Counted from the first letter of the stretch, positions 16,857 to 26,229 are shown. The stretch: 64,000 nucleotides of DNA from an uncultured Prevotellaceae bacterium (GCA_937916085.1 CALGGO010000060.1:8545-72544); one strand, 5' to 3'. Made by a program: numbers and translations. Notes: generated by a model from the sequence alone, not told the origin.

Positions 16857-17816
16857 GACTCAGGACAAATTTCTCTTATTGTGATTATTGCACTCGTAGT
16901 GCTGGTGCTCATTTTCATCAAGATGAGCCTTGTGATCATCTCGCAGAGCGAGACTAAAATCGTGGAGCGATTGGGTAAGTACCACGCCACGCTCAAGCCA
17001 GGTATCAACATCATCATCCCGTTCATCGACCGCGCCAAGACCATCATCTCGCTTGCCAACGGACGATATGTATATACCAACAAGATAGACCTCCGCGAAC
17101 AGGTCTATGACTTCGACAAGCAGAACGTTATCACCAAAGACAACATCCAGATGCAGATTAACGCGCTGCTCTATTTCCAGATTGTAGATCCTTTTAAGGC
17201 GGTGTATGAAATCAGCAACCTCCCTAACGCTATCGAGAAGCTCACACAGACCACCCTGCGTAACATCATCGGTGAGCTGGAGCTTGACCAGACTCTCACC
17301 TCGCGCGACACCATCAACAACAAGCTGCGCGCCGTCCTCGACGAGGCTACCGACAAGTGGGGCGTGAAGGTGAACCGCGTGGAGCTGCAGGACATCATGC
17401 CACCGGCAAGCGTGCTGCAGGCTATGGAGAAGCAGATGCAGGCCGAGCGTAACAAGCGCGCCACCATCCTCACCAGCGAGGGCGACAAGGCTGCCGTGAT
17501 CCTCCAGTCGGAGGGCGAGAAGACGTCGGTCATCAACCGTGCCGAGGCCGCCAAGCAGAAGGCTATCCTCGCCGCCGAAGGTGAGGCCGAGGCTCGCGTG
17601 CGCCGCGCCGAGGCCGAGGCTATCGCCATCGAGAAGGTTACCGAGGCTGTGGGCAAGAGCACTAATCCCGCCAACTACCTGCTCGCCAAGAACTACATCG
17701 AGACTTTGCAGACCATCGCTGGCGGTCCCGCCACCAAGACGGTTTATCTGCCCTACGAGGCAAGCAACCTCATGGGCAGCATAGGCGGTATCAAGGACAT
17801 GTTCAAGATGGAGTGA
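16854..17816 (+). CDS. SPFH/band-7 (stomatin-like, QmcA-type) protein
   Basis: A 320-residue membrane-anchored SPFH protein. One N-terminal membrane helix (residues 5-28), then the SPFH domain (about 30-205; IVERLGKYHATLKPGINI is the usual entry), then an Ala/Glu-rich coiled coil (about 190-260) and a short tail. These proteins form large ring oligomers at the membrane and scaffold proteases or stress factors. It is the natural partner of the upstream NfeD protein. Transcription ends at the hairpin at 17846. Confidence 0.95.
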   Translation: MDSGQISLIVIIALVVLVLIFIKMSLVIISQSETKIVERLGKYHATLKPGINIIIPFIDRAKTIISLANGRYVYTNKIDLREQVYDFDKQNVITKDNIQMQINALLYFQIVDPFKAVYEISNLPNAIEKLTQTTLRNIIGELELDQTLTSRDTINNKLRAVLDEATDKWGVKVNRVELQDIMPPASVLQAMEKQMQAERNKRATILTSEGDKAAVILQSEGEKTSVINRAEAAKQKAILAAEGEAEARVRRAEAEAIAIEKVTEAVGKSTNPANYLLAKNYIETLQTIAGGPATKTVYLPYEASNLMGSIGGIKDMFKME

Positions 17817-17843
17817 TACAATGCAGAATGCGGAATGCTGAAA

Positions 17844-19850
17844 TTAAGCGCCTTTTGGGGCGCTTTTTTCGTCTGCGGTGAGGCGGTTGCCGTTCATGCG
17901 GTCTATGTATTGCTGGATGAGTGCTTTGAGGTTGCGCTCCATAGCGGCTTGCTCGGGGACTTTTCCCACGAGGTTGTCGCGGAGCATCGTGTCGGTCTTG
18001 AAGCGGTAGATGGCTTTAGTCTTTTCGCCGTCATGCTGCAACAAGAAGTCGCCTTTTATATATTGGTAAATGCCGTTACTGTAGTTGAAAGCCCAAGTGT
18101 GGTGGGCAGGAGTGTTGACGATATCGCATCCAAAGGCGAGATAGGGCTTGTCATATCCCAGCATACCCATGATTGTGGGCATAATGCTCGCCTGCTGCAT
18201 CACCACGTCGTCGCGCATGGCGGGCGCCAGGCTGCCGTCGGGGGTGAAGAAGATGATGGGGATGGAGTACAGACCGAGATCGGTCTGATACTCGGCGTGC
18301 GAGGTTTGGTTGGTGTGGTCGGCGACGATGACAAAGAGCGTGTTGCTGTACCACGGCTGGCGGGCGGCGTTCTCAAAGAAGTGGCGCAGCGCCATGTCGG
18401 TGTAGCGCACGCATTTGTGGATGGGTTGTCCACCCTCGTCGGGGTACTGTCCCTCGAGTTGCTCGGGCACCTTGAAGGGGTGATGCGACGAGGCGGTGAA
18501 CACCGTTGCCAGGAACGGTTGCCGGTAGCCATTGAGCTTCTTGAGCATGAATTGCAGGAACGGCTCGTCCCATATCGCCCACATCCCGTCGTAGTCTTTG
18601 TCGCCACCGAAATGCGGATCTTGGTTGTACTCGTCGCGCCCTAAATAGTGCTGATAGCCTGTGGCGCGCGCAAATGCCTGGAAACCCATCGACCCGTTGT
18701 TGGCGCCGTGGAAGAAGGCGGTGCTGTAGCCCTTACCGTCGAGCTGGCGGGCAATGCCGCTCAGGTCGTTCATCGACGCTGGTGTGAGGAAGAACGGTTC
18801 TATCATCATGGGTATTCCCGATAGCACGCTGGGCATGGCGTCGATGCTCTTGCGCCCGTTGGCGTAGCTGTATTTAAAGGTGAGCGAGCGAGTGAGCAGC
18901 GAGTCAATAAACGGCGTGTAGCCTCGGTAGCTGCCGCCGTCGAGGTCGCGGTTGAAGGTGCCTATGTATTCCTTTCCCAAACTCTCCACGATAATCACCA
19001 CCACATTCTTGGGAGTGAACACGGCGGTGCTGTCGGGCTGATGCACTGGCGTGTAGATGGCTTCGAGCTGGGCTTTGTCGTCGAAATAATGCGGGTTGGC
19101 AAACACGTTCTTGCCCAGTGTGCGCAAGATTGAGAACGGTGTGTTGAGCACTAAGGCGGCATCGATGGGGCGGTCAACATACTGGTTGGCATTGCTCACC
19201 GTGATGGGGCGCACCGAGTGCGCCAAGCCACCGCGCATGCCGCCAATCACTGCGGGCACCATAGCCACAAGGCTCAGCACCATCACCACATAATATCGCC
19301 AGTTGCGGCATTTGCCAGCCTCCAGGCGTGGTGTGACATAGAGTTTCCACATCAGCCACACTAGCACTACTGCCAGCAGCACAAAATACCAGTGCTTGAG
19401 CACTTCAATGCCCATAATACCCGCCAAGTTACCCTCGTTGCCAAACTCGCTGAACACTGTGCTGGTGGTGCGACGGCTCGTATATTGGAAATACACGGCA
19501 TCCATCAAGTTCATCGCCAGGGCGATGCTGTTGATTGCGACAAACACCCACTTGCACACTTTGTGGTAGGTGCTTCGCTCCTTGAGGTGCAGCGGCAGCA
19601 GCATCATGATGATGTAGAGGGCGCAGGTGTACATGATTGCCGACGCGTCGAAGGTCATGCCACCGGCAAAGGCATCGGTCAACGCCTTTCCGTGCAAGCC
19701 TTGCGAGAAGATGCTGTAATTCTCAAGGTAGTAGGCGACGCGGGCTATGAAATAGATGACGAAAGCGATGAGCAGGTTGCACAGCACCGCCACCAGCGGT
19801 GCCAGCGGCGAAGTCATCACTTTGTGCTTTATATCCTTAAGGCGTCTCAT
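17844..19850 (-). CDS. LTA-synthase-like phosphoglycerol transferase/sulfatase, paralogue 1
   Basis: A membrane protein of the LtaS/MdoB alkaline-phosphatase-like superfamily. About five membrane helices lie in the first 200 residues, followed by an extracytoplasmic catalytic domain. Metal and nucleophile sites are visible: ESLGKEY, ANGRKSIDAMPS (probable Ser nucleophile in place of LtaS Thr) and VADHTNQ (Asp-His pair). I place the start at ATG 19850 (668 residues); the longer frame to 19913 would run into the divergent promoter. The likely role is transfer of a phospho-alcohol group from a lipid to an envelope glycan or lipid; the Bacteroidales substrate is not known. A paralogue is at 37964-39928. 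Confidence 0.88.
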   Translation of the reverse strand: MRRLKDIKHKVMTSPLAPLVAVLCNLLIAFVIYFIARVAYYLENYSIFSQGLHGKALTDAFAGGMTFDASAIMYTCALYIIMMLLPLHLKERSTYHKVCKWVFVAINSIALAMNLMDAVYFQYTSRRTTSTVFSEFGNEGNLAGIMGIEVLKHWYFVLLAVVLVWLMWKLYVTPRLEAGKCRNWRYYVVMVLSLVAMVPAVIGGMRGGLAHSVRPITVSNANQYVDRPIDAALVLNTPFSILRTLGKNVFANPHYFDDKAQLEAIYTPVHQPDSTAVFTPKNVVVIIVESLGKEYIGTFNRDLDGGSYRGYTPFIDSLLTRSLTFKYSYANGRKSIDAMPSVLSGIPMMIEPFFLTPASMNDLSGIARQLDGKGYSTAFFHGANNGSMGFQAFARATGYQHYLGRDEYNQDPHFGGDKDYDGMWAIWDEPFLQFMLKKLNGYRQPFLATVFTASSHHPFKVPEQLEGQYPDEGGQPIHKCVRYTDMALRHFFENAARQPWYSNTLFVIVADHTNQTSHAEYQTDLGLYSIPIIFFTPDGSLAPAMRDDVVMQQASIMPTIMGMLGYDKPYLAFGCDIVNTPAHHTWAFNYSNGIYQYIKGDFLLQHDGEKTKAIYRFKTDTMLRDNLVGKVPEQAAMERNLKALIQQYIDRMNGNRLTADEKSAPKGA
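17846..17869 (+). terminator. Terminator of the NfeD-SPFH operon
   Basis: AAGCGCC-loop-GGCGCTT followed by TTTT. It overlaps the last codons of the convergent gene (stop at 17846-17844), so the terminator and the C-terminal tail of that protein share DNA. Confidence 0.85.
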
Positions 19851-19921
19851 TTGAACATAATTAGCTCGAAAACGCTGCAAAATTACATAGAAAATATTAT
19901 CTTTGCAAAACAAATAAGAAG

Positions 19922-20596
19922 ATGACAGAGAGTTTTGGCATAGAAATATTGAAGCACTTTGTCCTCGACGGCTGCGAGGTGAAAGTTGCCGATGTCACGC
20001 CGCTGGCGGCTCCAGGGGCGCTCGACGATGCCCTGCGGCGGCTGTCTAAGCAGCGCCGTGACAAGACGTTGCGCTACCGCTTTGAGCGAGGCAAGCTGCT
20101 CAGTGCCGGCGCGGGACTGCTGCTCGACAATATGCTCGCTAAATATGGCTTGCGTGAGCGAGATATGCGTTATATAGAAGGTGAGCATGGCAAGCCGGCA
20201 ATTGAGGGGTATCCCGAGCTGCACTTCAGCCTCTCGCATAGTGGCAACTTTGTGGCATGCGCCATTGGCGAGATGCCTGTGGGCGTGGATGTGCAGACCA
20301 TCGTCACCGCTCGCGACAGCCTCGTAAACTACACCACAAGTGAGAGCGAGAAGGCGAAGCTGCAATCTCTTGAAGCCCCTGCCGAGCGAAACGCCTATTT
20401 CACCCAGCTATGGACCCTCAAAGAATGCTACGTCAAGGCCACCGGCACAGGGCTTGGGCACGACTTCCCGTCGTTTGAGATTGTTGCCAATGAGGTTAAG
20501 GCCTTGTCGTCGCTCGTTCCCCCAGCCCGCTTTTTTACCTTCTCTCTTGACGGCGCACGAGGAGCAGTGGCTATGATTGATGCAAAAAAATATTAA
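19922..20596 (+). CDS. 4'-phosphopantetheinyl transferase
   Basis: A 224-residue Sfp-type enzyme that moves phosphopantetheine from CoA to a carrier protein. The Mg-binding motif VGVDVQ and the WTLKECYVKATG motif are both present. A TATCTTTG box at 19899 lies 16 bp before the start and reads toward this gene. It precedes the glycine-lipid genes, so a role in lipid or polyketide carrier activation is possible, though it may simply be the cell's general enzyme. Confidence 0.9.
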   Translation: MTESFGIEILKHFVLDGCEVKVADVTPLAAPGALDDALRRLSKQRRDKTLRYRFERGKLLSAGAGLLLDNMLAKYGLRERDMRYIEGEHGKPAIEGYPELHFSLSHSGNFVACAIGEMPVGVDVQTIVTARDSLVNYTTSESEKAKLQSLEAPAERNAYFTQLWTLKECYVKATGTGLGHDFPSFEIVANEVKALSSLVPPARFFTFSLDGARGAVAMIDAKKY

Positions 20597-20664
20597 GTTT
20601 TTAAGGATAAAAGTCCTGATTTCTTGCAATAATAGTTATCTTTGTAATTCAAAATAATGTGCTC

Positions 20665-21492
20665 ATGGAATCACAGCCAGTAAGAATAGACGTTGATAGC
20701 GTGATAAGGCAGCGCCTGCCTCGTCACTACAGGTATATTCCACGGTTTATTATAAGGTGGCTGGAGCGCATCATCAAGCAGGATGAGCTGAACAAGATTC
20801 TCACCGACATGAGCGCCGAGAAAGGTGTAGGAGCTGCCGACATCGCTCTCGCCGACCTCAACGTGGCGTATAATGCCATAGATGAGGACAATATTCCCGA
20901 CGAGGGGCGATTTATCTTTGCCAGCAACCATCCGTTGGGAGGGCTCGACGGCATGGCGCTGATTTCACTGATAGGCCACCATTATGGCGGCGACAACATC
21001 AAGTTTATCGTCAACGACCTGCTCATGGCTGTCAAGCCCCTCGACACCGTGTTCATGCCCGTCAATAAGCATGGCAGGCAGTCGCGCCAGAGCGCGCAGG
21101 AGATAGAGGCCGAATACAACGGCGACAAGCAGATGATCACCTTCCCTGCCGGGCTGTGCTCCCGCAAGCTCAAGGGCGGCAAGATTGGCGACCTGCGGTG
21201 GCAGAAGTTTGTCGTCTCACAAGCCATCAGCAGCCAGCGCGACATTATACCGGTGTATTTCGACGGTCGCAACAGCAAGTTTTTCTACCGCTTCGCCAAG
21301 CTCCGTGAACGGCTGGGCATCAAGTTCAATATCGAGATGATTTTCCTGCCGCGCGAGATGTTCAAGTGTTCGGGACAGAAGTTTGACGTGTATTTTGGCT
21401 CGCCCATAAAATGGCAGGATCTCGATGCCAAGAATGTGCGTGGCGAGGCCGAGAGAATACGTGAATTGGTATATACTCTGAAAAAATCCTAA
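20665..21492 (+). CDS. glsA: Glycine-lipid O-acyltransferase (PlsC-like)
   Basis: A 276-residue PlsC-family acyltransferase; I chose the ATG at 20665 over an in-frame GTG at 20659. The catalytic box is NHPLGGLDGM. It is followed six bases later by a GNAT-type N-acyltransferase. This pair matches the Bacteroides glycine-lipid genes, where GlsB N-acylates glycine and GlsA adds the second, ester-linked acyl chain. A TATCTTTG promoter box lies at 20636-20643. Assignment rests on the pairing and the sequence type. Confidence 0.8.
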   Translation: MESQPVRIDVDSVIRQRLPRHYRYIPRFIIRWLERIIKQDELNKILTDMSAEKGVGAADIALADLNVAYNAIDEDNIPDEGRFIFASNHPLGGLDGMALISLIGHHYGGDNIKFIVNDLLMAVKPLDTVFMPVNKHGRQSRQSAQEIEAEYNGDKQMITFPAGLCSRKLKGGKIGDLRWQKFVVSQAISSQRDIIPVYFDGRNSKFFYRFAKLRERLGIKFNIEMIFLPREMFKCSGQKFDVYFGSPIKWQDLDAKNVRGEAERIRELVYTLKKS

Positions 21493-21498
21493 TGTGAT

Positions 21499-22428
21499 AT
21501 GGTACAGGATATTATTGACAAGGTTGATGTCAAGCTCATCACTCAGGAACTGACTCCAGAGCGACTGTTGCGCACCACCAACAAGGCGGGCAACGAGATT
21601 TATGTAGTTGATGCTCACAACTCACCACACGTCATGCGCGAGATAGGTCGCCTCAGAGAGGTGGCGTTTCGTCAGGCGGGCGGCGGCACTGGCAAGGACT
21701 GCGACATCGATGAGTTTGACCTCATGGAGCCGGCGTGCCAGCAGCTGCTGGTGTGGAATCCCGACGCTCAGGAGATAATAGGCGCCTATCGTTACATCGT
21801 GGGCAAGAATATGCGCTTCAACGAGGATGGCACCCCTAACATCGCCATGTCGCACATGTTCCATTTCTCGCAACAGTTCCTAGAGGACTATCTGCCCTAT
21901 ACCATTGAGCTGGGACGCTCGTTTGTAAGACCCGAATACCAGTCTAGCCGAGTGGGAGCAAAAGGCATCTTCGCCCTCGACAACCTGTGGGACGGATTGG
22001 GGGCATTGACTATCATTAATCCCGAAATCAAGTACCTCTTTGGCAAGATGACGATGTACACCAACTATCCCGTTGACTGCCGCAACCTGCTGCTGAGCTT
22101 TCTGTACCTCTATTTCCCTGACCATGACAAACTTGTGACTCCCATCACGCCCCTCAACATAGGTAGCGACATGAAAAAACTGGCTTCTTTCTTCGAGGGC
22201 AATAATTTCAAGAAAGACTATCTGCTCCTCAACAGCTACATCCGCAGCAAGAACATCAACATCCCGCCGCTCATCAGCGCCTACATGAGTCTCTCGCCCA
22301 CCATGCGCATGCTAGGCACCGCCATCAACCACGAGTTTGGCGACGTGGAAGAGAGCGGCATCCTCATCAGTATCGATGAAATCACCGACTCCAAAAAAAG
22401 CCGTCACATCGACACCTTCGTGGGGTGA
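21499..22428 (+). CDS. glsB: Glycine N-acyltransferase (GNAT, OlsB/GlsB-like)
   Basis: A 309-residue protein of the OlsB-like acetyltransferase family that makes N-acyl amino acids. The conserved core runs through IGRLREVAFRQAGGGTGKDCD, a GAYRYIVG strand and YTIELGRSFVRPEYQ. In Bacteroides the equivalent enzyme makes the first intermediate of glycine lipids and needs an acyl carrier protein. Operonic with glsA (6-bp gap). The C-terminal third (about 215-309) is a Bacteroidales-type extension. Confidence 0.82.
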   Translation: MVQDIIDKVDVKLITQELTPERLLRTTNKAGNEIYVVDAHNSPHVMREIGRLREVAFRQAGGGTGKDCDIDEFDLMEPACQQLLVWNPDAQEIIGAYRYIVGKNMRFNEDGTPNIAMSHMFHFSQQFLEDYLPYTIELGRSFVRPEYQSSRVGAKGIFALDNLWDGLGALTIINPEIKYLFGKMTMYTNYPVDCRNLLLSFLYLYFPDHDKLVTPITPLNIGSDMKKLASFFEGNNFKKDYLLLNSYIRSKNINIPPLISAYMSLSPTMRMLGTAINHEFGDVEESGILISIDEITDSKKSRHIDTFVG

Positions 22429-22485
22429 GAGACCAGTCAAGGATAAACAATAGAGGCTTTGTCAAAATGTTGAATCTAATGAAAA

Positions 22486-22510
22486 CTCCCCCTCTATCTT
22501 AGAGGGGGAG
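22486..22510. terminator. Hairpin after glsB
   Basis: CTCCCCCTCTA-tct-TAGAGGGGGAG, a perfect 11-bp stem 58 bp past the stop. No long T-run follows, so it may act as a convergent-transcript barrier rather than a classic terminator. Confidence 0.65.
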
Positions 22511-22577
22511 CTGCTAACGCAATGATTATCAAGTAACAAATTCTTCGAACTCACGTTGTTACTACTAGGCAAGTGGC

Positions 22578-22931
22578 TTATTGTCTAGACTTTATCAGGG
22601 AGTAGAGTACACCTATGTAGATGAGCAATATCAGTCCCAGCACGATGAAGTAGATCGTGAGCTTGCTTGGCGTGCTGAAGCACACGATGAAATTCACTAT
22701 GAGCACCAATACTGCGAAAATAGTGCTCACTAAGCGCAAATTGACATTGAGGGGGCTGTTGTCGGTCCTGATGGCAAGTATGGGAAGCAGTGTCACGGCA
22801 AGCGAGACACCAGTAGCGATGCCAATGACAGTGTCGTTTCTCGACTCGCACAGTGTGCCCACCAGCAATCCTATCAATGCCGCCACGGCTACCGCGATGA
22901 TTGCGGGTATCAAGTTCACGTTGGTTTTCAT
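22578..22931 (-). CDS. Small four-helix membrane protein
   Basis: A 117-residue protein consisting almost entirely of four hydrophobic segments (about 6-27, 37-54, 64-84, 90-110). No known family. It is the last gene of the zinc-ribbon/SPFH/GYF operon, starting 5 bp after the stop of the preceding GYF gene, which argues that it belongs to the same membrane-associated complex. Confidence 0.75.
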   Translation of the reverse strand: MKTNVNLIPAIIAVAVAALIGLLVGTLCESRNDTVIGIATGVSLAVTLLPILAIRTDNSPLNVNLRLVSTIFAVLVLIVNFIVCFSTPSKLTIYFIVLGLILLIYIGVLYSLIKSRQ

Positions 22932-22936
22932 AATGC

Positions 22937-23296
22937 TCAGCTATTCATTGGAGGTGGTGTCAAAGCTATAATCTTAAGAATCTCAGGCACTTGCTCTATG
23001 GGTTTCCAGGCAGGCATGTCCGGCATCCATGCGAGGGTGTCTTTGTTGATGCGTCGGTTATTGACAAGGGAGATAATCTCGCTCTCGTTGAGCGGACCCA
23101 CCTGCTGGCCGTCGATGCCTAGATAGATGATGTTAGACTGTTGCTGTGGTCTAGGTTGTGGCATAGACTGTATAGAGCCAGGGACATACATTTGCTGCAT
23201 GCTCTGGTTCATCATTTTCACCATCTGTTGTGCCATTGACATACCCATGCCAAACTCAACGAGGCGATCTACCGAAAAGAAATTGTTGTCGTTCAT
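22937..23296 (-). CDS. GYF-domain protein (single GYF_2)
   Basis: A 119-residue protein. Residues 1-45 are Met- and Gln-rich; residues about 55-105 form a GYF_2 domain (IYLGIDGQQVGPLNESEI ... WMPDMPAWKPIEQVPEI). GYF domains bind proline-rich peptides, so this is probably an adaptor; proline-rich linkers occur in its neighbours. Same operon as the SPFH protein at 24085. Confidence 0.85.
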   Translation of the reverse strand: MNDNNFFSVDRLVEFGMGMSMAQQMVKMMNQSMQQMYVPGSIQSMPQPRPQQQSNIIYLGIDGQQVGPLNESEIISLVNNRRINKDTLAWMPDMPAWKPIEQVPEILKIIALTPPPMNS

Positions 23297-23326
23297 AATA
23301 TTTGAGTTTTTGTTTGTTGTTGTGAT

Positions 23327-24040
23327 TTACACTATAGGCATCTGTGGCATTGACGGCCCAAAGAGTTTTGCCAGCTCTTCAACATTGCCGGCGGTTTGCC
23401 ACTCGGGCATGCCTTCGCACCACACCCACATCTGCTGGGTGAACTCGCCGGTCTGCGCAAAATGCTGCAGCTGCTGCGTGGTGAACGGTCCCACCATCTG
23501 GTTGTTGAGGTTCACATAGTAGGCGTTTTGCTGTGGCATAGGCGGCGCGGCGGGAGCAGCTTGAGCTTGCGGTGCCGGTTGTTGGGCTTGTGCCTGTGGT
23601 GCACTCTGCGGCGAGAAGATGTGTTCCATCATCTCCACTTGCCCTGCCGGTTTCCACTCGGTCATGCCTTCTTTCCACACCATGGTGGTAGCACTGGCGA
23701 GGTCGTTATCTACCAGTCGCTTGAACTGTATCTCGTTGTAAGGCCCGTGCTTCACGCCCTCGATGATAGCATAGAACGAGAAAACAGGGGCTGCTGGTGC
23801 CGCAGTGCTCACTGCCGGCGCTGGTGGCGGAGTGCCCTGTGGCATTTGTGGATAGCCTTGAGGATAAGCTGCGGGATAGGGCTGGTTATTGTTCATGCCT
23901 CGCATCATAGCCGCCCCTGCCAGTCCGGCAGCGACGGCGGTGCCTATGTTGCCTGCTGTTCTCGCAAGCTTCCTGCCGTTGGTCAGCTCATCGGTGGCAT
24001 CCTCGATAATGCCTTTGGCGATATCTAGTATAAAACCCAT
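23327..24040 (-). CDS. Double GYF-domain protein
   Basis: A 237-residue protein with a short Gly/Ala-rich N-terminal helix (about 28-50) that could touch or span the membrane, a Pro/Tyr-rich linker, and two GYF_2 domains at about 88-140 (FYAIIEGVKHGPYNE) and 175-228 (YYVNLNNQMVGPFTT). A Pro/Ala/Gln linker of about 30 residues separates them and could itself be a GYF ligand. One of three GYF-bearing proteins in this operon. Confidence 0.85.
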   Translation of the reverse strand: MGFILDIAKGIIEDATDELTNGRKLARTAGNIGTAVAAGLAGAAMMRGMNNNQPYPAAYPQGYPQMPQGTPPPAPAVSTAAPAAPVFSFYAIIEGVKHGPYNEIQFKRLVDNDLASATTMVWKEGMTEWKPAGQVEMMEHIFSPQSAPQAQAQQPAPQAQAAPAAPPMPQQNAYYVNLNNQMVGPFTTQQLQHFAQTGEFTQQMWVWCEGMPEWQTAGNVEELAKLFGPSMPQMPIV

Positions 24041-24084
24041 TTCTGCTTGATTAATGAAAAGTTGTTACTGAATTACAGCAAGGT

Positions 24085-25428
24085 TCATTCAGGCATTTGT
24101 GGCATTGGTGGCATAGCGGGAGCAAAGAGGTTTTGCAGCTCTTCGACCTGTCCTGCGTGTATCCATTGTGGCATGCCTTGCTTCCACACATAGCTCTGTG
24201 CCGTCACTTGTCCACTCTGTACCATCTGCATGAGCTGCTGCACCGAGAATGGTCCTGCCTGCTGGTTGTTGATATTGACGAAGTACATCGACTGCGGCAT
24301 AGCCGGTGGCTGCTGCATGCCCATCTGCGCGTTCTGGCCCATCTGGCCCATCATGCCGCCCATCTGCTGGCCCATAGCGCCGCCCATTGCCATGCCAACC
24401 ATCATTCCAGCGGGGTTCATGCCGCCACCCATGCCGCCACCCATGTTGCCCATGGTTCCAAGGCTTGCCATGCCGGTCTTGAGCACTTCGGCCTGCTGGT
24501 CGAGGGCGTGGGTGCCAATGAAGTTGGTCTCGGTCTGTAGTCTCTGTGCGCGTTGTGCCTCTTCGCGCTGTATGCGCAGCGTCTCTTCCATGTTCTCGCG
24601 GTTGAGGGCTTGCATATCTTTCATGTTCTGGATGTTGATGTCGGTCTGCGCATTCATCGTGCGGCCTGTGTTGCCGGCGGTGAGCTGGCGCAGCTCCTTG
24701 TAGTAGGGACTGTCTTTGTCAACATCTATGGCATCGATATCTACTGCCTTGAGGTTCACGCCGAAGTCTTCTCCGAGCCTGTTGCGGAGCTTCGACTCCA
24801 CGCGCTCGTTGATGGTGTCGATTTTGCGCTCCATCTGCACCAGTGGTATGCCAGCCTCATCAGGGAGGTTCATGATGATGCCCTTCACGCAGCGTGCCAC
24901 AGCAGCTTGAATCTGGTTGCTGAACTGGCTAAGGTTGAAATTGACGAGGCGGTTGAGCTTGATGAACGAGCGATAGTCGGTGAGGTTAAAGGTGATGGTG
25001 CCTCGCACCGCCACGGGCACGCCGTGGTCGGGCAAGCGCGGGTCGAAGACATCAAAATAGGGCACTCCAAATCTCACTTGGTTGTTGCCTTGCAGGTTGA
25101 TGAAATAGACTTCGGCCTGGAATGGCGAGTTGCCACCGAACGCCAAGCCCACGATGCTCGCCAGCACGGGGAAGTTGGCGGTCTTGATAGTGTCGTCGAA
25201 GGGACCCATGATAAAGTCCTGCATGGTGCCGTCCTTCTGCTTATATACAAAGACCGCGAGCTCGCCATCTTTCACCCTGAGACTGCTGCCGTAGCGTATG
25301 CTGTTCTCACGACTTGTGGTGTTGGCCTCCTGTCCTAGCGGGGTCCACTTCCACACGAGGTAATTTACTTCGTCGCAGCGTATTACGTTCATCGCACCGC
25401 CGCTTTTTCCTTTTCCAAATACTCCCAT
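24085..25428 (-). CDS. SPFH-domain protein with C-terminal GYF (YdjI-like)
   Basis: A 447-residue cytoplasmic SPFH protein of the type annotated 'virion core protein' and related to B. subtilis YdjI. The SPFH part covers about 15-240, then a coiled coil (about 250-300), a Met/Gly-rich linker (about 315-375) and a GYF_2 domain (about 380-435: MYFVNINNQQAGPFSVQQL). YdjI and its zinc-ribbon partner recruit PspA to the membrane in Bacillus; no PspA is encoded here. It starts 6 bp after the stop of the zinc-ribbon gene. Confidence 0.88.
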   Translation of the reverse strand: MGVFGKGKSGGAMNVIRCDEVNYLVWKWTPLGQEANTTSRENSIRYGSSLRVKDGELAVFVYKQKDGTMQDFIMGPFDDTIKTANFPVLASIVGLAFGGNSPFQAEVYFINLQGNNQVRFGVPYFDVFDPRLPDHGVPVAVRGTITFNLTDYRSFIKLNRLVNFNLSQFSNQIQAAVARCVKGIIMNLPDEAGIPLVQMERKIDTINERVESKLRNRLGEDFGVNLKAVDIDAIDVDKDSPYYKELRQLTAGNTGRTMNAQTDINIQNMKDMQALNRENMEETLRIQREEAQRAQRLQTETNFIGTHALDQQAEVLKTGMASLGTMGNMGGGMGGGMNPAGMMVGMAMGGAMGQQMGGMMGQMGQNAQMGMQQPPAMPQSMYFVNINNQQAGPFSVQQLMQMVQSGQVTAQSYVWKQGMPQWIHAGQVEELQNLFAPAMPPMPQMPE

Positions 25429-25434
25429 ATCACT

Positions 25435-26229
25435 TTATTTATTAAGTTTCAATTCTTTTTCTATATCTCTGATGGTGTTCATCGCGCTGGCGTCTTCCCT
25501 AAGGATGAATTTGGCCTTGGTTATCACCTGCTCGCACTTATTGCGCCACACCTCAGCCATCTTGTTCTGGTCGCGGATGGGCTCCACTTTCTTTTTCAGA
25601 GCAAAATGCCCTATCAATGCCGCTGGCACTCCAAAGAAAATTCCGAGCACCACACCTCCACCTGCCGCTTCGGCTAACGACTCGCCATTGGTGACGGTAA
25701 GCAGTCCTAAAATGAAGAATATCACAAACACTATCAAGCCCATTGTCAATGCCGGTCCCAGAGTGCCCAGGAAGCTTTTTTTCTTCTTGGCGTTAGGGGC
25801 GGCAAGGAACAGAAACTCCATAATATCTTCTTTGGTGGTGGGTACCGGGAAGCTTGTGATGGCGTTTTTTATTCTCGCTTGGCGTTTCTCTTTTATCAAC
25901 TCGGTGGCACTGATCTCGTTAATCATGTCAGAGAGCTTCTGCACCGATTTTGTGGCGCCCACGTTGGTGATTTCGGTGCCGCACTGCGGGCAGCGAGTCT
26001 GCATATAAGAGATGATGGCACCGCAGGCGGGGCATTTCCTCACCTTGGCGACAGCACCCTGGGCGTCAATCTGCATCTGCTGAAGCCGCGAGTTTATGTA
26101 GATATCTACTTCGTCGGGGTCGTAGCCCTCGAGCAGCGCGCGCTTCTTGATAACAGCGCGTTCCTGATCGGTAATCACGCCGTCGGTTAAAGAAGCGTCT
26201 ATCAAACTGTTAAGTTCGGGAGATAACAT
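25435..26229 (-). CDS. Zinc-ribbon membrane protein, first gene of the SPFH/GYF operon
   Basis: A 264-residue protein: an N-terminal helical region with DGVITDQER (TerB-like look), a zinc ribbon (CPACG ... CPQCG, about 65-90), and two membrane helices (about 160-180 and 190-210). Architecture parallels the zinc-ribbon membrane proteins next to YdjI-type SPFH genes. Likely the membrane anchor of the complex. A perfect sigma-54-type site lies about 175 bp upstream. Confidence 0.8.
   Translation of the reverse strand: MLSPELNSLIDASLTDGVITDQERAVIKKRALLEGYDPDEVDIYINSRLQQMQIDAQGAVAKVRKCPACGAIISYMQTRCPQCGTEITNVGATKSVQKLSDMINEISATELIKEKRQARIKNAITSFPVPTTKEDIMEFLFLAAPNAKKKKSFLGTLGPALTMGLIVFVIFFILGLLTVTNGESLAEAAGGGVVLGIFFGVPAALIGHFALKKKVEPIRDQNKMAEVWRNKCEQVITKAKFILREDASAMNTIRDIEKELKLNK

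Noticed and set aside
24085..25428. Prophage or virus origin suggested by the 'virion core protein' label of this SPFH family
   Set aside because: No phage gene is nearby; the label is historical and the operon looks like a host membrane module.
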